64,000 nucleotides of DNA from Rhizomys pruinosus (lineage: Eukaryota; Chordata; Mammalia; Rodentia; Spalacidae): contig VZQC01009967.1 of NCBI GenBank assembly GCA_009823505.1, positions 801,029-865,028 on the forward strand. Reading direction: 5' to 3'. This document shows positions 23,270 through 35,509 of this stretch, piece after piece; the stretch's first letter is position 1; each line of letters begins with the position of its first letter. The translations under genes were made by a program, and so were the position numbers. A model generated the notes under the pieces. The model did not search any database. It was not told the origin of the DNA and saw nothing but the letters and a program-made list of their open reading frames with translations.

Positions 23270-25625
23270 ATACATATTTTTCACTTTGAGCTTGTTGTTA
23301 ATTTAAAATTCTTCAATGATTCCTCCTAATGTGTCCTTCGTATAATTTGCAGATGTTTTCATATTAATAATGATTCTACTTAAAAAGAGTGCCAATCTCC
23401 CTAGAGTTTCTTTCAGTGAGAACTGCTGAGGAAAGGCGAACTGAAGGGGATTGCAGTACACTACACTACAAGGCATGTTGTTCACAAGAGCTCCACCAGC
23501 CCACATTTGACAGATACAAGGGAAGAGCAGAGGGACCATGCTGAGGCGACACCATCTTAAGGCAGTGCAGGAGAATATTTATCCACTATTTTGTTCTTGG
23601 TCAGCAAATACACTCAGTATCCTCAAAAGCTTGACTTTCCCTCACTTCATTATCTTACAATGAGTATAACTTATCCTTGCAAACAAAATAGGAGAAATAA
23701 AAGATTCATTTACAACACATTTCTCAAAACTCAATGTCTTCAGACACATGTTAGGAAAGATGCTGTGCCCCCGTTGTATGAGGTAATGCAGGCTATAAAA
23801 TCATTAAGTGGGCATGCTTTGTCTTATTTCTGACCTATTTCTCTTTATCTCAAAATGTCTGAGTCCAAATTACCTGCCTTATCCATATGGCTGCTGGCAG
23901 GCTCAAACCTGATAAGGTTTATGAAAAGAGCCTGTAAACTATATATCAAGGGATTTTTACAGTTAATTTCCCTGAAGGACAGAAATGCTTCCTATATAGC
24001 TCTATGTTTGGTCCCTCTATATATTACCAACCCAAATTCGATTTTATTTGAGCTTGCAATATACATAGATCAAAGCTCTCTATTAACAAACTTGCTCACA
24101 GATGGACATAATGAGAATCCTGCCTGATGTGACAGAATCAATGAGACAGAATGAGAAGGCGGGCCAGCAGCTGAACGGATTGGCATCTGAGCAGCTCCCT
24201 TTCCAGAAGTTAGGTTCCTCCTTACTGAGCAAGTGAAAAATTGTTTTCCTATAGTGTTGCACCTTTTTCCTTCCCAAGACTTGGGTATGAGTCTAGGAGC
24301 CCAGTAAATACCCTGAGACCATGAGGACACACATGCTCACAGTCTATGGCGCCCCATCAAAGCAAGCCTGTGTCCCTCACAACATGGTGGAGCTCTCAAA
24401 CCAATTCTGCAAAATGATACTTCTAAAATTTACTGTTTAAATGGGAAAAGAAAGGCAATGGATACCAATTTATCCCTGAAGGATGCAATCTTCTATTACT
24501 TGTTTTTCAACCCATTCCTCCAGTCCTCCCCTCAGATTCTCTGCTTCGATTAGGGTCTTCAATCTCAAGGGATCACCTCTCAGACTCCAGCACTTAAGAT
24601 TCTACATGAGTGAGAATTCCTTCCTACTTATAACCTAACATTTTCTTCAGGTACTCTCTGTATTATCTAACCTGTACTTTTGTCAAACGCATTTTACATA
24701 AATGAGTAATACTGCCCATCTAAACATTATGGGTTTTTATTAAATAAAATCTCAGAAGCATGGTTACATTATGTACACTTTGTTTAAAAGGATAACATGG
24801 AGCATTTTTACAAGAGTAAATTGACATATGAAGACAATGTGGATTTTCACGTGTTTTTTTTTTGTGTGTGTTTGTTTTTTTTGAAGCTTTTGAGAAATCT
24901 GAATCTCATTTTGGCAGATTTTGTTTAATTTTTTCTATGTGAATTTGATGAAGTTTATTTCCCCTACCATCTCATTGTGAATCTAGAGAGGAATCAAAGG
25001 AAATTCTACTCCTTTTTGATGATCTATCAATATCCATATTCACTGTAAAGTTGGTTATTACCAATATCTGTAGTAGATAATGGACCCTGCTTCCTTGGTA
25101 CCAGATATGTTTATTAAATTCTACTTCTAATATTTAATCTTTTCATCTTCCTTGCATGGTCCTTTCAGCTTGCCAATGCAACACAATGGGTACAATTAAA
25201 CCCATCTTCTTTTAGTTCACACCAACAATGCATAGTTTTGCAGCTGCTGGTAAAAGAACAAATTCAAATATTTGCAACAGCAGACTGTAAATTGAGTGAA
25301 GGTAGAGATTAAATGTATTACCTTCTTCTAATTGTGCTGCACAATTTTGATGACAAATGGCAGCTGTCACCGGTGTTCATGTAAGAAATCCACAAGGGGT
25401 AAGAAAACCAAAGGCATATGCCCCTCCCAGGAAGCAGCCTTGGCTAAACACAGGGGGCATGGCAATTAGGATTGATGCCAGTTTTGCCAGATCTTGCACA
25501 GTTTCAAGCGTCCAGAAATGTCACTGTAGAGTCTAAATTTAAACAGAGCTGACATTGTGTGGGATGATCTAGATGGTCATCAGGTGACAACCCAGGAAGA
25601 GCTTGATTTTCATTAAGAAGAAACA
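23270..25625. other. Unique spacer, about 2.3 kb
   Basis: No gene is called. Frames of 60-90 codons near 23591-24330 lack motifs and overlap on both strands. Confidence 0.5.
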
Positions 25626-25628
25626 GCA

Positions 25629-25835
25629 TGGGCTGGAGAGATGACTCAGCAATTAAGAGCACTGGCTGCTCTTATACAGGACCCAGGTTTGGTTCCCAGC
25701 ATCCACATGGCTGCTAACAACTCTCCTGACATCAGTTGCAGGGGATTTGGCACCTCCGTGGGCATTGCACAAATGAATTATATAGATATAGGCAAACACT
25801 CATACACATAAAATAAAAAAGGAAAGGAAAGAAAG
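25629..25835 (+). mobile_element. B2 SINE
   Basis: Begins 'gggctggagagatgactcag', keeps 'cagcatccacatggctgct' and ends in 'acactcatacacataaaata', then runs into a purine microsatellite. Confidence 0.87.
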
Positions 25836-25890
25836 AAGGAAGGAAGGAAGGAAGGAAGGAAGGAAGGAAGGAAGGAAGGAAGGAAGGAAG
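25836..25890. repeat. GGAA microsatellite in a SINE tail
   Basis: About 13 GGAA units grow directly from the A-rich tail of the B2. The long Leu-Pro-Ser-Phe frame on the minus strand is an artefact of this run. Confidence 0.95.
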
Positions 25891-25892
25891 GC

Positions 25893-26345
25893 AAGCATTT
25901 TTTACTGAAAAGCAGCAGTGCTAAGTACCAGTGCTGGGTTAGAGCCCAGAGAACAGCCATCTGTCTGACCACAGAGAGGGAGAGAAGCAGCTCCCAGACA
26001 TCCTTGGTTAGTACTCAAGATAGGACAGACTGGCCACATCCAAGCCTATGGGTCAATTTAAACCCCTGACTTCTAACTATGGAACCAGGTCAGCCCCGAC
26101 ACACCAGCACACATTTAGTTTTAGTTGTGCTTTACCAGAAGTAGATTTTTATAAATTTAGACTTATTTGCATTATTTAAATGTCAAAGTTCTGACCCTTT
26201 CTTCACTGGTTAGGGCCATAACCAGGGCTTGTGCATTCTAGGCAAGTGTTCGGACAATGAAGTGTATCCTACTCTTATTATTTCTGTTTCAATTCCTTTT
26301 TATCACAGTTTTATCACTTATTCATTATACAACCTACAGACTTCT
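25893..26345. other. Spacer with a small ID/B4 relic
   Basis: Mostly unique. Positions 26197-26262 match the minus strand of an ID/B4-type SINE ('ggcttgtgcattctaggcaa'). Confidence 0.5.
26197..26262 (-). mobile_element. ID/B4-type SINE fragment
   Basis: The phrase 'cttgtgcattctaggcaagt' is diagnostic of the ID-like tRNA part of B4/ID elements on the minus strand. Confidence 0.55.
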
Positions 26346-26349
26346 ATAT

Positions 26350-26562
26350 TGTTATTTTATTTTCTATGTATGAGTAAAATTCCTGCATGTATGTAAGTGC
26401 ACCTATGTCATCCAATGCCAGCAGAGGTGAGAAGGCATAAGATTCCCCTGAGCTGGAGTTATAGACAGTTGTTAGCTGTCACATAGGTGATAGGAATTCA
26501 ACCTGGGTCTTGTGCAAGAGCAGCCAATGCTCTTCACCACTGAGCCATCTCTCCACCCTCCA
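26350..26562 (-). mobile_element. B2 SINE
   Basis: Minus-strand B2 with 'atgtatgagtaaaattcctg' and the head 'tgagccatctctccaccc'. Confidence 0.82.
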
Positions 26563-26699
26563 GACTTTTAAAATTTTATTTTATTTCATTTCCTTTTACT
26601 TATCGCTTCATTTAATTTATAAATGCCTTTTAAAATTGCCTAGTTTTGTGGTGATCAAGTAAATACATACATACTTCTTTCCATTTTTCAGTTTTTAAT

Positions 26700-26800
26700 T
26701 TTTTTGCATTTTTATTGAATGTTTCTGCTTTTCATACAATATGGTTTGAAGGCATTTCGATCCATTTCCTTCTCCTCCCCCTCCTCACTGGCACTTTTAC
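26700..26800 (-). mobile_element. Possible L1 3' end, minus strand
   Basis: 'tttattgaatgtttctgc' followed by a pyrimidine-rich C/T tract near 26760-26790 resembles an inverted L1 3' terminus. Confidence 0.35.
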
Positions 26801-26804
26801 ATTG

Positions 26805-27643
26805 CCTATAGAGCATGATATGTATACCCCAATGTCCAGAGAAATGATTCTTTTCAATTAATATTTTCTATTTAATTTTCATGCATTTCATGCCAGATAT
26901 CTTAATCATCTTTATACTCCCTCTGCCATTTGCACCTTGTAATCCCTCCCTCATAGGATTTCATGTATTCTGTGATATATATAAATATATATAAATATAT
27001 ATATATATGCCTATTGACTTAAGTTTATGTACACATAATCTTCTTAGTGCAAGTTCATCCACTGTAAATTATTTTAATATAAGATACATGTTATACATTT
27101 TGATATATTATTAAGATGAAATCCACAAAAATACAATAAAAATAAATAAATATAATCCATTTAAGCTACTTTTAGAAAAGATCTGTATATAATATAGTCA
27201 TATGCAATTATAGATACTGTCACATAGTTGGGATATATAGTTGTATTATTCTCTATGATTATCAACTATAAGAAAGGAGGGAGCATCATTTCTTTGTAAG
27301 AAAGTGCCTGACTGAATTTTAAAGAATGCCGTCATCCTACATTGAAGTATTTAATTTATCAAAGAATGTATTATTTACAGATCATCATTTTAAATAATTG
27401 TTAGTCACAGTATAATTGGATATTCCATAGAAATACATAAATCAGCTCATCCTAGGAAGGAAAAGGAATTAAATGGTCAAAATATTCTCACTGAAGTTCT
27501 GTTCTAAATATTTTACATTATATTTTATATTATATTGTTTAATTCAAACTTTCATGTCCTGCTGAAAGGATAGGCTGCACAATGCACAAACTTCAACGCA
27601 AAATAAAAACATAAGGCTGTCTGTTCAAAAACCACTAAGATTT
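26805..27643. other. AT-rich unique sequence
   Basis: Contains an AT microsatellite near 26975-27007. No gene seen. Confidence 0.5.
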
Positions 27644-27644
27644 C

Positions 27645-28734
27645 TAGATCTTAACCATTCTGGTGAGATAAGAGGAAATCTCAGAGTAGCTCTAATGTGC
27701 ATTTCCCTGATGGCCAAAGATACTGAACATAAAAAAAAAAAAACAAAAACAAAAAAAACACACATTTCTCAGCCATTTGGGTTTCCTCATTTGAAAACTG
27801 TTCAGTTTTTTGCTCCAACTTTTAATTGAGCTGCTTGTTTGCTTTTTGATTTTTTTTAGTTCTTTATATATCTTAAATACCAACTCTGGATTAGAGGTGT
27901 AGATAAATAAGACTTTTTACTGTTCTTGCTTCTTCATTCAAATGATGCTGCCTTTTGCAGTAGAGAAGGTTTTTGCTTTCATGAGGTTTCATTTGTCAAT
28001 TGGCCAAACAAGAAGCAGAGTCTCCAATCTTAGTTTCGGGAAGACAGGAGTGCTTATTCAGGCTTGCCTACAAAGTGAATAGGGTAGCAGCTGCTCTTAC
28101 CTGGACCCTCTGCCAACTTGGGGTCCCAGAGAGTTCTGCTTGTGTTCTCAAGAGCATTGATCACATCTCACTGTGGGCGTGGCTTTGCCCTCAGCCCTTC
28201 CTTCTAAGTAAACTAGACCCCCATGTTTGTATTTTACAGCTTGTCTGATGAAAAGTCCACTTTAAATGAAAGTATATTTGGTCTCATACTCTAACTCCCT
28301 TCTTTGGCCCTTATACTCTGGATGCTCCAACCTCTTCCACAGGAGTCCCTGTTCAGAAAGTCATTTCATGTCACTTTAAGTTACAGTGTATTTCCTATGT
28401 TCCCTTTTATCAAATTGAAGGTATAAGGTCTTATGTTGAGGTCCTTGATCCATTTGGATTTCAGTTTTGTGTATGGCGAGAGACAGGAATCTACTTTCAT
28501 TCTTCTCTATCAGCACAATTTGTTGATGATGCTGTCTTTTATGCAATGTGTGTTTTGGGCCCCTTAGTAAAAAAACCAGGTGGCTGTTGGTATGTAGACT
28601 TGTATGTGGGCCTCAATTTTATGTGTCTGTTTTCATGTCAGTACCACACTGCTTTTATTATTATAGCTTTGTAGTATAACTTGAAATCAGGGATGGTGAT
28701 GACTCCAACATTTATTGTTCAAGACTTTTGGCTA

Positions 28735-28774
<40 letters not shown>

Positions 28775-28863
28775 CCATATGAAATTTGACACCTTTCTTC
28801 AATTTCTGTGAAAAATTGTGTTTTGGAATTTTAGTGGAGATTGGATGAATCTGTACATTGCTT
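27645..28863 (-). mobile_element. L1 ORF2 3' region, inverted 5' part of a twin-primed L1
   Basis: The minus strand reads the C-terminal third of L1 ORF2, ending at the 'ctcaccagaatggttaagat' point (27645-27670). The plus segment to the right resumes at the very next part of ORF2, so this is one L1 insertion whose 5' part is inverted. Frames are broken. Positions 28006-28340 do not align with L1 as I know it and may be an insertion. A GT run lies at 28737-28772. Confidence 0.75.
28737..28772. repeat. GT microsatellite
   Basis: About 18 GT units inside the inverted L1 segment. Confidence 0.97.
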
Positions 28864-30400
28864 TTGTTTGTAGAATGGCCATTGAAAATGCTGGAGAGGA
28901 TGTAAGGAAAAGGAGTTATTTATGCACTGCCAATTTGTAGTGCAAACTAGTATAGCCACTATGGAAATCAGTGATGAGATTCCTCAAAAAGCTAAAAATA
29001 TAACTATTATATGATTCAGATATAACACTCTTAGGCTTATGCTCAAAGACCTCTATATACTATTACAGAGATACCAGTTCATTGATGTTCATTGCTGCTC
29101 TATTCACAATACCCAGGAAATGTAAACAACCTATATGCCTACCAATTGATGAATGGATAATCCAAGTATGGTATATTTATACAATGGAATATTATTCAGG
29201 TGTTAAGAAAAATCAAATTATGAAATTCACAGGTAAATTGATGGAATTTATAAGCATCTTAAATGAGGTAACCAAGAACAAGAAAGGCAAAAGTCACATG
29301 TTCTTTCTCATAAGTGGATGCTAATTTTTAATCTTTAGACAGGTATGTTTCAGCAGAAAAATCCTAAGAGGTCAAGAAACTAATAAGGGGTGATAGGAGA
29401 TGGTCATGGGAGGGGAGATAGAATGCACAGATATAAATGGGAAATGGGAATATGGGATAGGAAGGGATGGGATGAGATGGGAAATGGAAGGGTAGGGCAG
29501 AAGAATTAAGAATAGGGAGAACAGCTGGGTGTGGTGGCACACGCCTTTATCCTAGCACTTGGGAGGCAGAGACAGGCAGATCTCTGTGAGTTCAAGGCCA
29601 GCCTGGTCTACATAGTGAGTTCCAGGCCATCTGGGGCTACATGGAACTCCTGTCTCAAAAAAAAAAAAAAAAAAAGAATAGGGAGAACTAACAAAAGGCC
29701 TTTTCAAAAAGTCATGTGGAAATGAACTTCAGTAGAAGCTTCTTACAATAAATACTTACAAAATATAAAAGGAGACAAAGATAATAACCTGATATCAGCA
29801 TGTTAATGGCCTTAATAGATACCACAGTCTAACAAATAAAAAGCCCAGTGCCAGGAATGGTTGACCTGGAAGCTCCCATAGACCATCAGATAATACTACC
29901 ACCACTTACCTTGATGGTAAGAATTCATCGCTGAAGACATTAAATGTGTGAGTCACAGAATAAATGAAGAGAAATCAAGTTGGCATTGACTTTAAACGTT
30001 CATCTTACTGCTAGTTTTGGTATTACTAGAAGGGGCTATGCATGTCACTGGCAGAGGTAATCATCAGCCTTACCCAGACATGAACCTGTGAGTTACAACA
30101 ATGATTGATCTGGCAAAATATGCCAACTACAATAGTGGCACAAATTTTATGGGAGTAATCAACCATCTTCTAACTGGACTTAAGATCCATTTCATGAGAT
30201 GGAGTCCATACCTGATACTGTTATCAGGGCCAAGAACTGTTGGCTAGAGAGCTCACAGACCATAGGGGAGAATCCACAAGGAAAGCAGATCAGACTTGAT
30301 AAATCTTTAAAGACACCCCCAAGGAAGGAGGTCTGAATGTAATCAAAATACATAGCATAAAATGGTTGAAGAATCAATAAAATATTTTAAAATTATCTAT
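28864..30400 (+). mobile_element. L1 (Lx-type) ORF2 C-terminus and 3' UTR, sense part of a twin-primed L1
   Basis: From 'aatgctggagaggatgtaag' (about 28888) it follows the end of L1 ORF2 through 'TMEYYSGVKKNQIMKF' to a stop near 29322, a G/A-rich tract at 29370-29490, and a long 3' UTR ending 'atcaaaatacatagcat' and 'caataaaatatttt' at about 30400. That terminal pattern is typical of Lx-like L1 ends. A B1 has inserted at 29523-29674. Confidence 0.7.
29523..29674 (+). mobile_element. B1 SINE with perfect target duplication
   Basis: Starts 'agctgggtgtggtggcac' and ends in an A-run of about 18. The duplication 'agaatagggagaac' is exact at 29509-29522 and 29675-29688. It inserted into the L1 3' UTR, so it is younger than that L1. 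Confidence 0.93.
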
Positions 30401-30404
30401 AAGA

Positions 30405-31000
30405 AACCATAAAGAAGAAAAAGAACAAAAAAGCCCACTAAGAATTGTAAGACTTAGATGAGGATGGCAGAATATTCTGCCCAAAGCCAGCCTTTCTGAG
30501 CATCGTCCACACACTCCTGAAGGCAGTCACACCTTCCAATGGAGAAAGTAAAACATGTGTTTCCCGTAAAAAGGAAAGGAGGCCTGAAGAGACTACAAAA
30601 CTCTCCCAAACAACTCAGGAGAGAACTGGCTCTCACAGAGTTCCCTTTGTCGTGTAGCTGGTATTGAAAAAAAGGAAACGACTCTTCCATCCTAGTGACT
30701 AAAATCACATGTGAAAAAGCAGAGCCTTCGAATTTTTATCTCACAGCCATGATCTGTCACCATGTTGGACTTGATAACAATATGGAATAAAGTGGGAATA
30801 GAGCTCAACGTGGTACTAGAAAGGATAAATACATACAAAGTAAGGTTAACAAAGAGATGCTATTTAGAACTCAGACCAAGTATAACAATGGCATAAATAT
30901 ATGACAGAAAAGATGGAAAGGACTCAGGAATGAATCACTTTTCATTCCTAAGAGACAATGAAGAAATAACAATAGAGAGAGATTATAAAGAAATGTGTGA
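30405..31000. other. Unique spacer
   Basis: A-rich sequence with no gene or named repeat. Confidence 0.5.
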
Positions 31001-31004
31001 AAGT

Positions 31005-31195
31005 CAGTAAGATGGTGAGAAAAGGAGCTTGTCTCCAAGCTGACAGCTACATTCGTTCCTGGGACTCGTGATATAAGGAGAGAACTGATTCCTGATGATG
31101 TCCTCTGACCTCCATAAAACACACCATGGCACACACATGCCCACACAATGATGCACACACATGTACATAAACATAGAATTAAATAAATGTGATGA
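31005..31195 (+). mobile_element. B3/RSINE1-like SINE
   Basis: 'gagaactgattcctgatgat', 'gtcctctgacctccataaa' and a CA-rich end to 'aattaaataaatg' are typical of the rodent B3/RSINE1 3' half. Confidence 0.6.
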
Positions 31196-31199
31196 CATT

Positions 31200-31535
31200 T
31201 AAATACATGCATTTTTACCTTATAGGTTATTATTAAGTTAATTCATTTATTTTACAATCAACTTTGGCATATTCTCATCATTCTTTTGTGTGCACATTCA
31301 CTCGGGTTATAATCTATTTCAGATGTTATTAAATTCAGAAGATGATGACATTTTGTGAATTCCTGCTTTTGGTAGGTTTGTATTCTTATTAAGAGGATCT
31401 ATGCAACAATTAAGGAATTATTACAGAAAGGAAAAAGGTGTAAGAAAACATGAGAAACCATTCGTAGTACAGAGGTTCTGTAGTGCAGATTTCAAAACAC
31501 TTGATAATAAACATCATGCATGCATTGCTCTGGGT
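31200..31535. other. AT-rich spacer
   Basis: Nothing recognised. Confidence 0.5.
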
Positions 31536-31550
31536 AGAAAAATGAATGCA

Positions 31551-31740
31551 GGGGCTGGAGAGATGGCATAGTGGTTAAGAGCGCCTCTGTGACTGCAGAG
31601 GACCTGGGTTTGATTCCCAGCACCCACGTGGTGGCTAAGAACCATCTTTAACTCCAGTTCCAGGGGAATCTGACACCCTCTTCTGAACAACACGGGTGCA
31701 CAAACCTACATGCAGACAGTACATTCATACACATAAAAAA
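31551..31740 (+). mobile_element. B2 SINE with perfect target duplication
   Basis: Flanked by exact 'gaaaaatgaatgca' at 31537-31550 and 31741-31754. The B box ('gggtttgattccc') is near consensus. It lacks the 17-bp core duplication and has a short deletion after 'ccctcttctga'. Confidence 0.93.
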
Positions 31741-31965
31741 GAAAAATGAATGCAAAACTAAACAAAACAAGAAACTTTGGATTTGTCAATCAGCAAGCCA
31801 TCAACTTCTATTTGGGACATCATAGCCCTTGTATGCAGTAAGGTATAAGATAAACAATGAAATTATACACTATTCTACAATTACTATTTGAAAGAGTGAA
31901 ACAGATATTTAGAAGTGAATAAATTTCAGGAACTAAAAATGCTATAAAAAGTATATAACAAGCTA

Positions 31966-31967
<2 letters not shown>

Positions 31968-32020
<53 letters not shown>
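31968..32020. repeat. GA microsatellite
   Basis: About 26 uninterrupted GA units. Confidence 0.97.
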
Positions 32021-32024
<4 letters not shown>

Positions 32025-33455
32025 AGATTACTGCAGTCTAAGTGGATGGACTGGAACTTTTCATTCTTCTCCTAATGTTTTTCCCTTAACGGACTCCCTG
32101 ATCTTTTATCTTAACTTGAGAAAACTTATATGAGATTACTCAGAAAGGTTTTCACAAATAATAGACTTTATACACTCCATTCTTTATAATGAACAAGTAA
32201 CATGTTTAATCCTTAAACCCTGAATACTTTATTCTCTGGATTGAGAATTTTTTTAAGGGAATATTTTTTTTTTTAAGAAGGCACTGATTTCCTGAGAGTT
32301 GTTATTTTTCTGAAAGTTGATTCAAAAATTAGTGTGTAAAGTTCCTGCCTGTAAGTATACTCATTTTCACTTGTGAATATGAGTGAAGAAGATTATAAGC
32401 TGTCAAGAATTTCCAGAGTTCTTGCCCATGACAGAATGATGGGTCCACATGCTGTATTTAAAAACCCAGCTGAATGGATAAAAATAGTATTTAACTTTCA
32501 TAGTCATTATGAGCTGAAGCAATTTATTGAAGCCTTCAATCAGGAATGGAAACAAAGGAAGGCAAATGCAGGCATGACTCATTTTGTCATGTGTTGTCTA
32601 CATAGCGCTATCCCGATAATTGGATGATCTGGAGTTTAAATGAAAATGCATTAATGCATTTTAGAGAAAAGACAAACACAGAATATTTCAAAATGAAAAC
32701 AAAATGCTGTTGAAAGAATAAGTGTTGAAAGAATAAAGCTTTGAACATGGTAAAGAAGGATAAAAGCATGCTAAAATAAACTCAAAATTAAAGTGAGAGA
32801 AGGCTTTCTTATCCTTAATGAACCTAATTAAAACCTTGAATTTATACTAAAATAGTTTATTTGATTAAAAAAATCTTAAAAGTAAATATTTGAATCCTTT
32901 TAAAAATATTTGAAAAAACAATAATTTCAGGAATATTGGTGGGATGAAATCTGAATAATTGACTAGATTGTATCTCAAATGAAATAACTTAGAGATGATT
33001 CACTTACTCCAAATGATAATGGCATATGCACATTTTTACTTCTTTTTGAAACATTTATAAGTTTGTTCAAATATCACTGGCTTAAGCAAATGTATCCCAT
33101 GAATTTTAGAACAAAAGACTTTTTTTGTCTTAGTAATCAGTTGACCATAAATAGAAAATGTGGTATATAGAGTTCTCTGAGGTGTCTGAAATTCTGTTAA
33201 AATGTCTCTTTTATATTTCTGGATAATATCTTTAAGCTGAATACTTAAAACACAATCTTCTATTTGAGCCACTGACTTTGGGAAGAAAGACTGACATTTA
33301 GACACAGGCTCCAGTGGGTAGTGGGTAGGGTCTGGGGAATGCCGAGCTGGCCTCTGACCTGAACAGATCATCACTTTATGACAGTGTGTTCACATGACTT
33401 CTCTTTTTTTCTGTCATCAATAATTTTAATGTTTCAAAGAACTAATAACGAATGC
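32025..33455. other. Unique AT-rich sequence
   Basis: Contains the open frame at 32373-32627. No repeat is recognised. Confidence 0.5.
32373..32627 (+). CDS. 84-codon open frame of unknown nature (candidate exon or retrocopy)
   Basis: I do not recognise this product. The frame runs from ATG to TGA in unique DNA and its composition is more protein-like than other frames here: it is charged, has two Trp, and shows a helix-like stretch around 'YELKQFIEAFNQEWKQR'. The second Met (codon 3) is an equally good start. No promoter, no clear intron boundaries and no poly(A) tail mark it as a gene or a processed copy, although an AATAAA lies downstream near 32735. Chance is a real alternative, since an 84-codon frame is not rare over 64 kb. 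Whether it is expressed or conserved cannot be judged from sequence alone. Confidence 0.22.
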   Translation: MNMSEEDYKLSRISRVLAHDRMMGPHAVFKNPAEWIKIVFNFHSHYELKQFIEAFNQEWKQRKANAGMTHFVMCCLHSAIPIIG

Positions 33456-33459
33456 AAAC

Positions 33460-33642
33460 AGGGACCAGAGAGAAGTCTCAGCTGGCAAAGCCTCTTACTA
33501 ACAAGCTAGAGCCCACATGGGGAAAGGAGGGGAGGACCAACTCCCACAAGTTGTGCTCTGACGCCACACACATGTTGTGGTGTGTGCACATTCACACATA
33601 CATGCACATATACAAACAAGTAAATAAATGTGAAAAGTGCCA
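33460..33642 (+). mobile_element. B3/RSINE1-like SINE
   Basis: 'gaccaactcccacaagttg', 'tgctctgacgccacacaca' and a CA-rich end to 'aagtaaataaatgtg' fit the B3/RSINE1 type. Confidence 0.6.
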
Positions 33643-33644
33643 GA

Positions 33645-34685
33645 CAGTTTGCTAAAATCTACAACAGTAGAAATTTAGTTGATTAGGGAAAGAAAAAAGT
33701 AGGTTCTACTTAAAGCAAATGTCTAGATATTATTTCCTTACCTCATTTGCATTTGATAATCAGTTTTCCAAATAATAGCTGAGGGGATTTATTTTTTGAG
33801 AAAGAAGATTAGCAAATATTGAAATCCTGTGATATGCCAAGTACTTAATCCTCAAGTCACAGCTAAAGTTGTCAGGTCGTGTCTTCCTTCTGGACTCCAA
33901 ATGCTGCCTCTTAAGATCTATGGTGACCCACAAGCCATACCCGATACAGGGATCAGAAATATGATGCCTTGGCTTTTGTGTGTATAAATTATTAGCTTTC
34001 CTCACACTCAGTTTAATTTCATTTCTATTAAATCATCTAAAGGTGAGGTCATCAACTGTCTTTAAACAGAACTGAGTCTCAAGAGGGAGAAGTACACTTC
34101 CATCAGAAGCTCTCAGAACACCCTAAAACCATGTGTAATGACAAGCAAACCCTTATCTCACATGCCTCCACCAGATACACTTTCTTTGTTTTACCTTCAT
34201 GTTAATATCTGCAGATACATTTCATACTGTATTGCAAATACGCCTTCCAAATAAGGCTTTATTCTATCCTATAAGAGTTTATGTTCAAACAACAGAAGCA
34301 GTAATAATGAAGAATTGGGGCAATACAAATAAATATTTGTTTTTGATATAGACCTATACAAAATCAACACAGTCATGAACACTTACTTGGAAACAGATTA
34401 ATGTAAATGTTGCCAATATTAGAAAATGGAAATGTGTACCATTGATTTTTAGAAACTGTCTTTCCTTACAGTCAGATAGCTGAGTACATGGTTTCCCTAC
34501 ACAAGAATAAAGAGGGACTTGATAACACAATGATTGCAGCCATGACAATAATTGATGGCCTTAAAATTACTGTTCTGATTATTTTGACTTCACTGCCCCA
34601 TCTTGACTTAGTTTCAATGAAAATGCATGTATTGACAAATGATACTGTGCTTATAAGCAAATACATACTTAAATTATTTATTCAA
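33645..34685. other. Unique spacer
   Basis: No gene or repeat recognised. Confidence 0.5.
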
Positions 34686-34689
34686 TTAT

Positions 34690-34896
34690 TTTTGTTTTAC
34701 ATGTATAATGATTTGCCTGCATGTATGTATGTGCACTATATTGTGCACTGTGCACACAGAAGTCAGAGGAGGAGATCAGATCTCTTGCAACTGGAGTTAC
34801 AGATGGCTGTGAGCTTAAAAGTGGGTGCTGGGAACTGAACCTGCATCCTCTGTAGGAGCACCCAGTGCTCTTATTCACTGACCCATCTCTTTACTC
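34690..34896 (-). mobile_element. B2 SINE
   Basis: Minus-strand B2 with 'gcctgcatgtatgtatgtgc', 'ctggagttacagatggctg' and a head near 34890. Confidence 0.82.
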
Positions 34897-34911
34897 TGAA
34901 ATGCATCTTTT

Positions 34912-35068
34912 TTTTTTTTTTTTTAATCTTTTTGAGACAGGGTCTCCCTGTAGCTCCAGCTATGCCGGAACTCACTATGTAGTCCAGGCTAGCCTGAACT
35001 CATAAAGATCCACCTGCCTCTGCTTCCCAAGTGCTGGGATTAAAGGTATAAGCCACCATGCCTGGCTA
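34912..35068 (-). mobile_element. B1 SINE with target duplication
   Basis: Full minus-strand B1. Flanks 'gaaatgcatctttt' (34898-34911) and 'gaaatgaatctttt' (35069-35082) differ by one base. It inserted next to the B2. Confidence 0.9.
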
Positions 35069-35273
35069 GAAATGAATCTTTTCACATATATACAATGAAG
35101 ATTAGAGTGATGTGATTTTATATTATTTTGTTTGAAATTATTATCTCTACGTAATTAAAAATATCTACACCTGTTGAAAAATCAAGGTCATCAAAATATG
35201 CTCTATGTAACTTCTCAATTTGTTATTTTTGGTGACAAATGCATAAACTCTGGCTATATAAAGGCAGTTATCT

Positions 35274-35491
35274 GGGGCTAGAGAGATGGCCTAGAGGTTA
35301 AGAGCGCTGACTGCTCTTGCAGAGGACCTGGGTTCAATCCCCAACCCACATGGCGGCCGAGAACCATCTGAAACTCCAATTCCAGGAGAACTCCAGTTCC
35401 AGGGGAATCCAACACCCTCTTCTGATACGGGTGCACAAACTTGCATGCAGACAGTACATTCATACACATACAGAAATAAATAAAATTTAAA
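35274..35491 (+). mobile_element. B2 SINE, duplicated-core subfamily, perfect target duplication
   Basis: Flanked by exact 'aaaggcagttatct' at 35260-35273 and 35492-35505. It carries both 17-bp core units. The B box is nearly intact ('gggttcaatcccc'), and a short deletion follows 'cttctga'. Confidence 0.93.
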
Positions 35492-35509
35492 AAAGGCAGT
35501 TATCTATAT

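Noticed and set aside
25778..25972. Leu-Pro-Ser-Phe repeat protein on the minus strand
   Set aside because: It is the GGAA microsatellite in a B2 tail.
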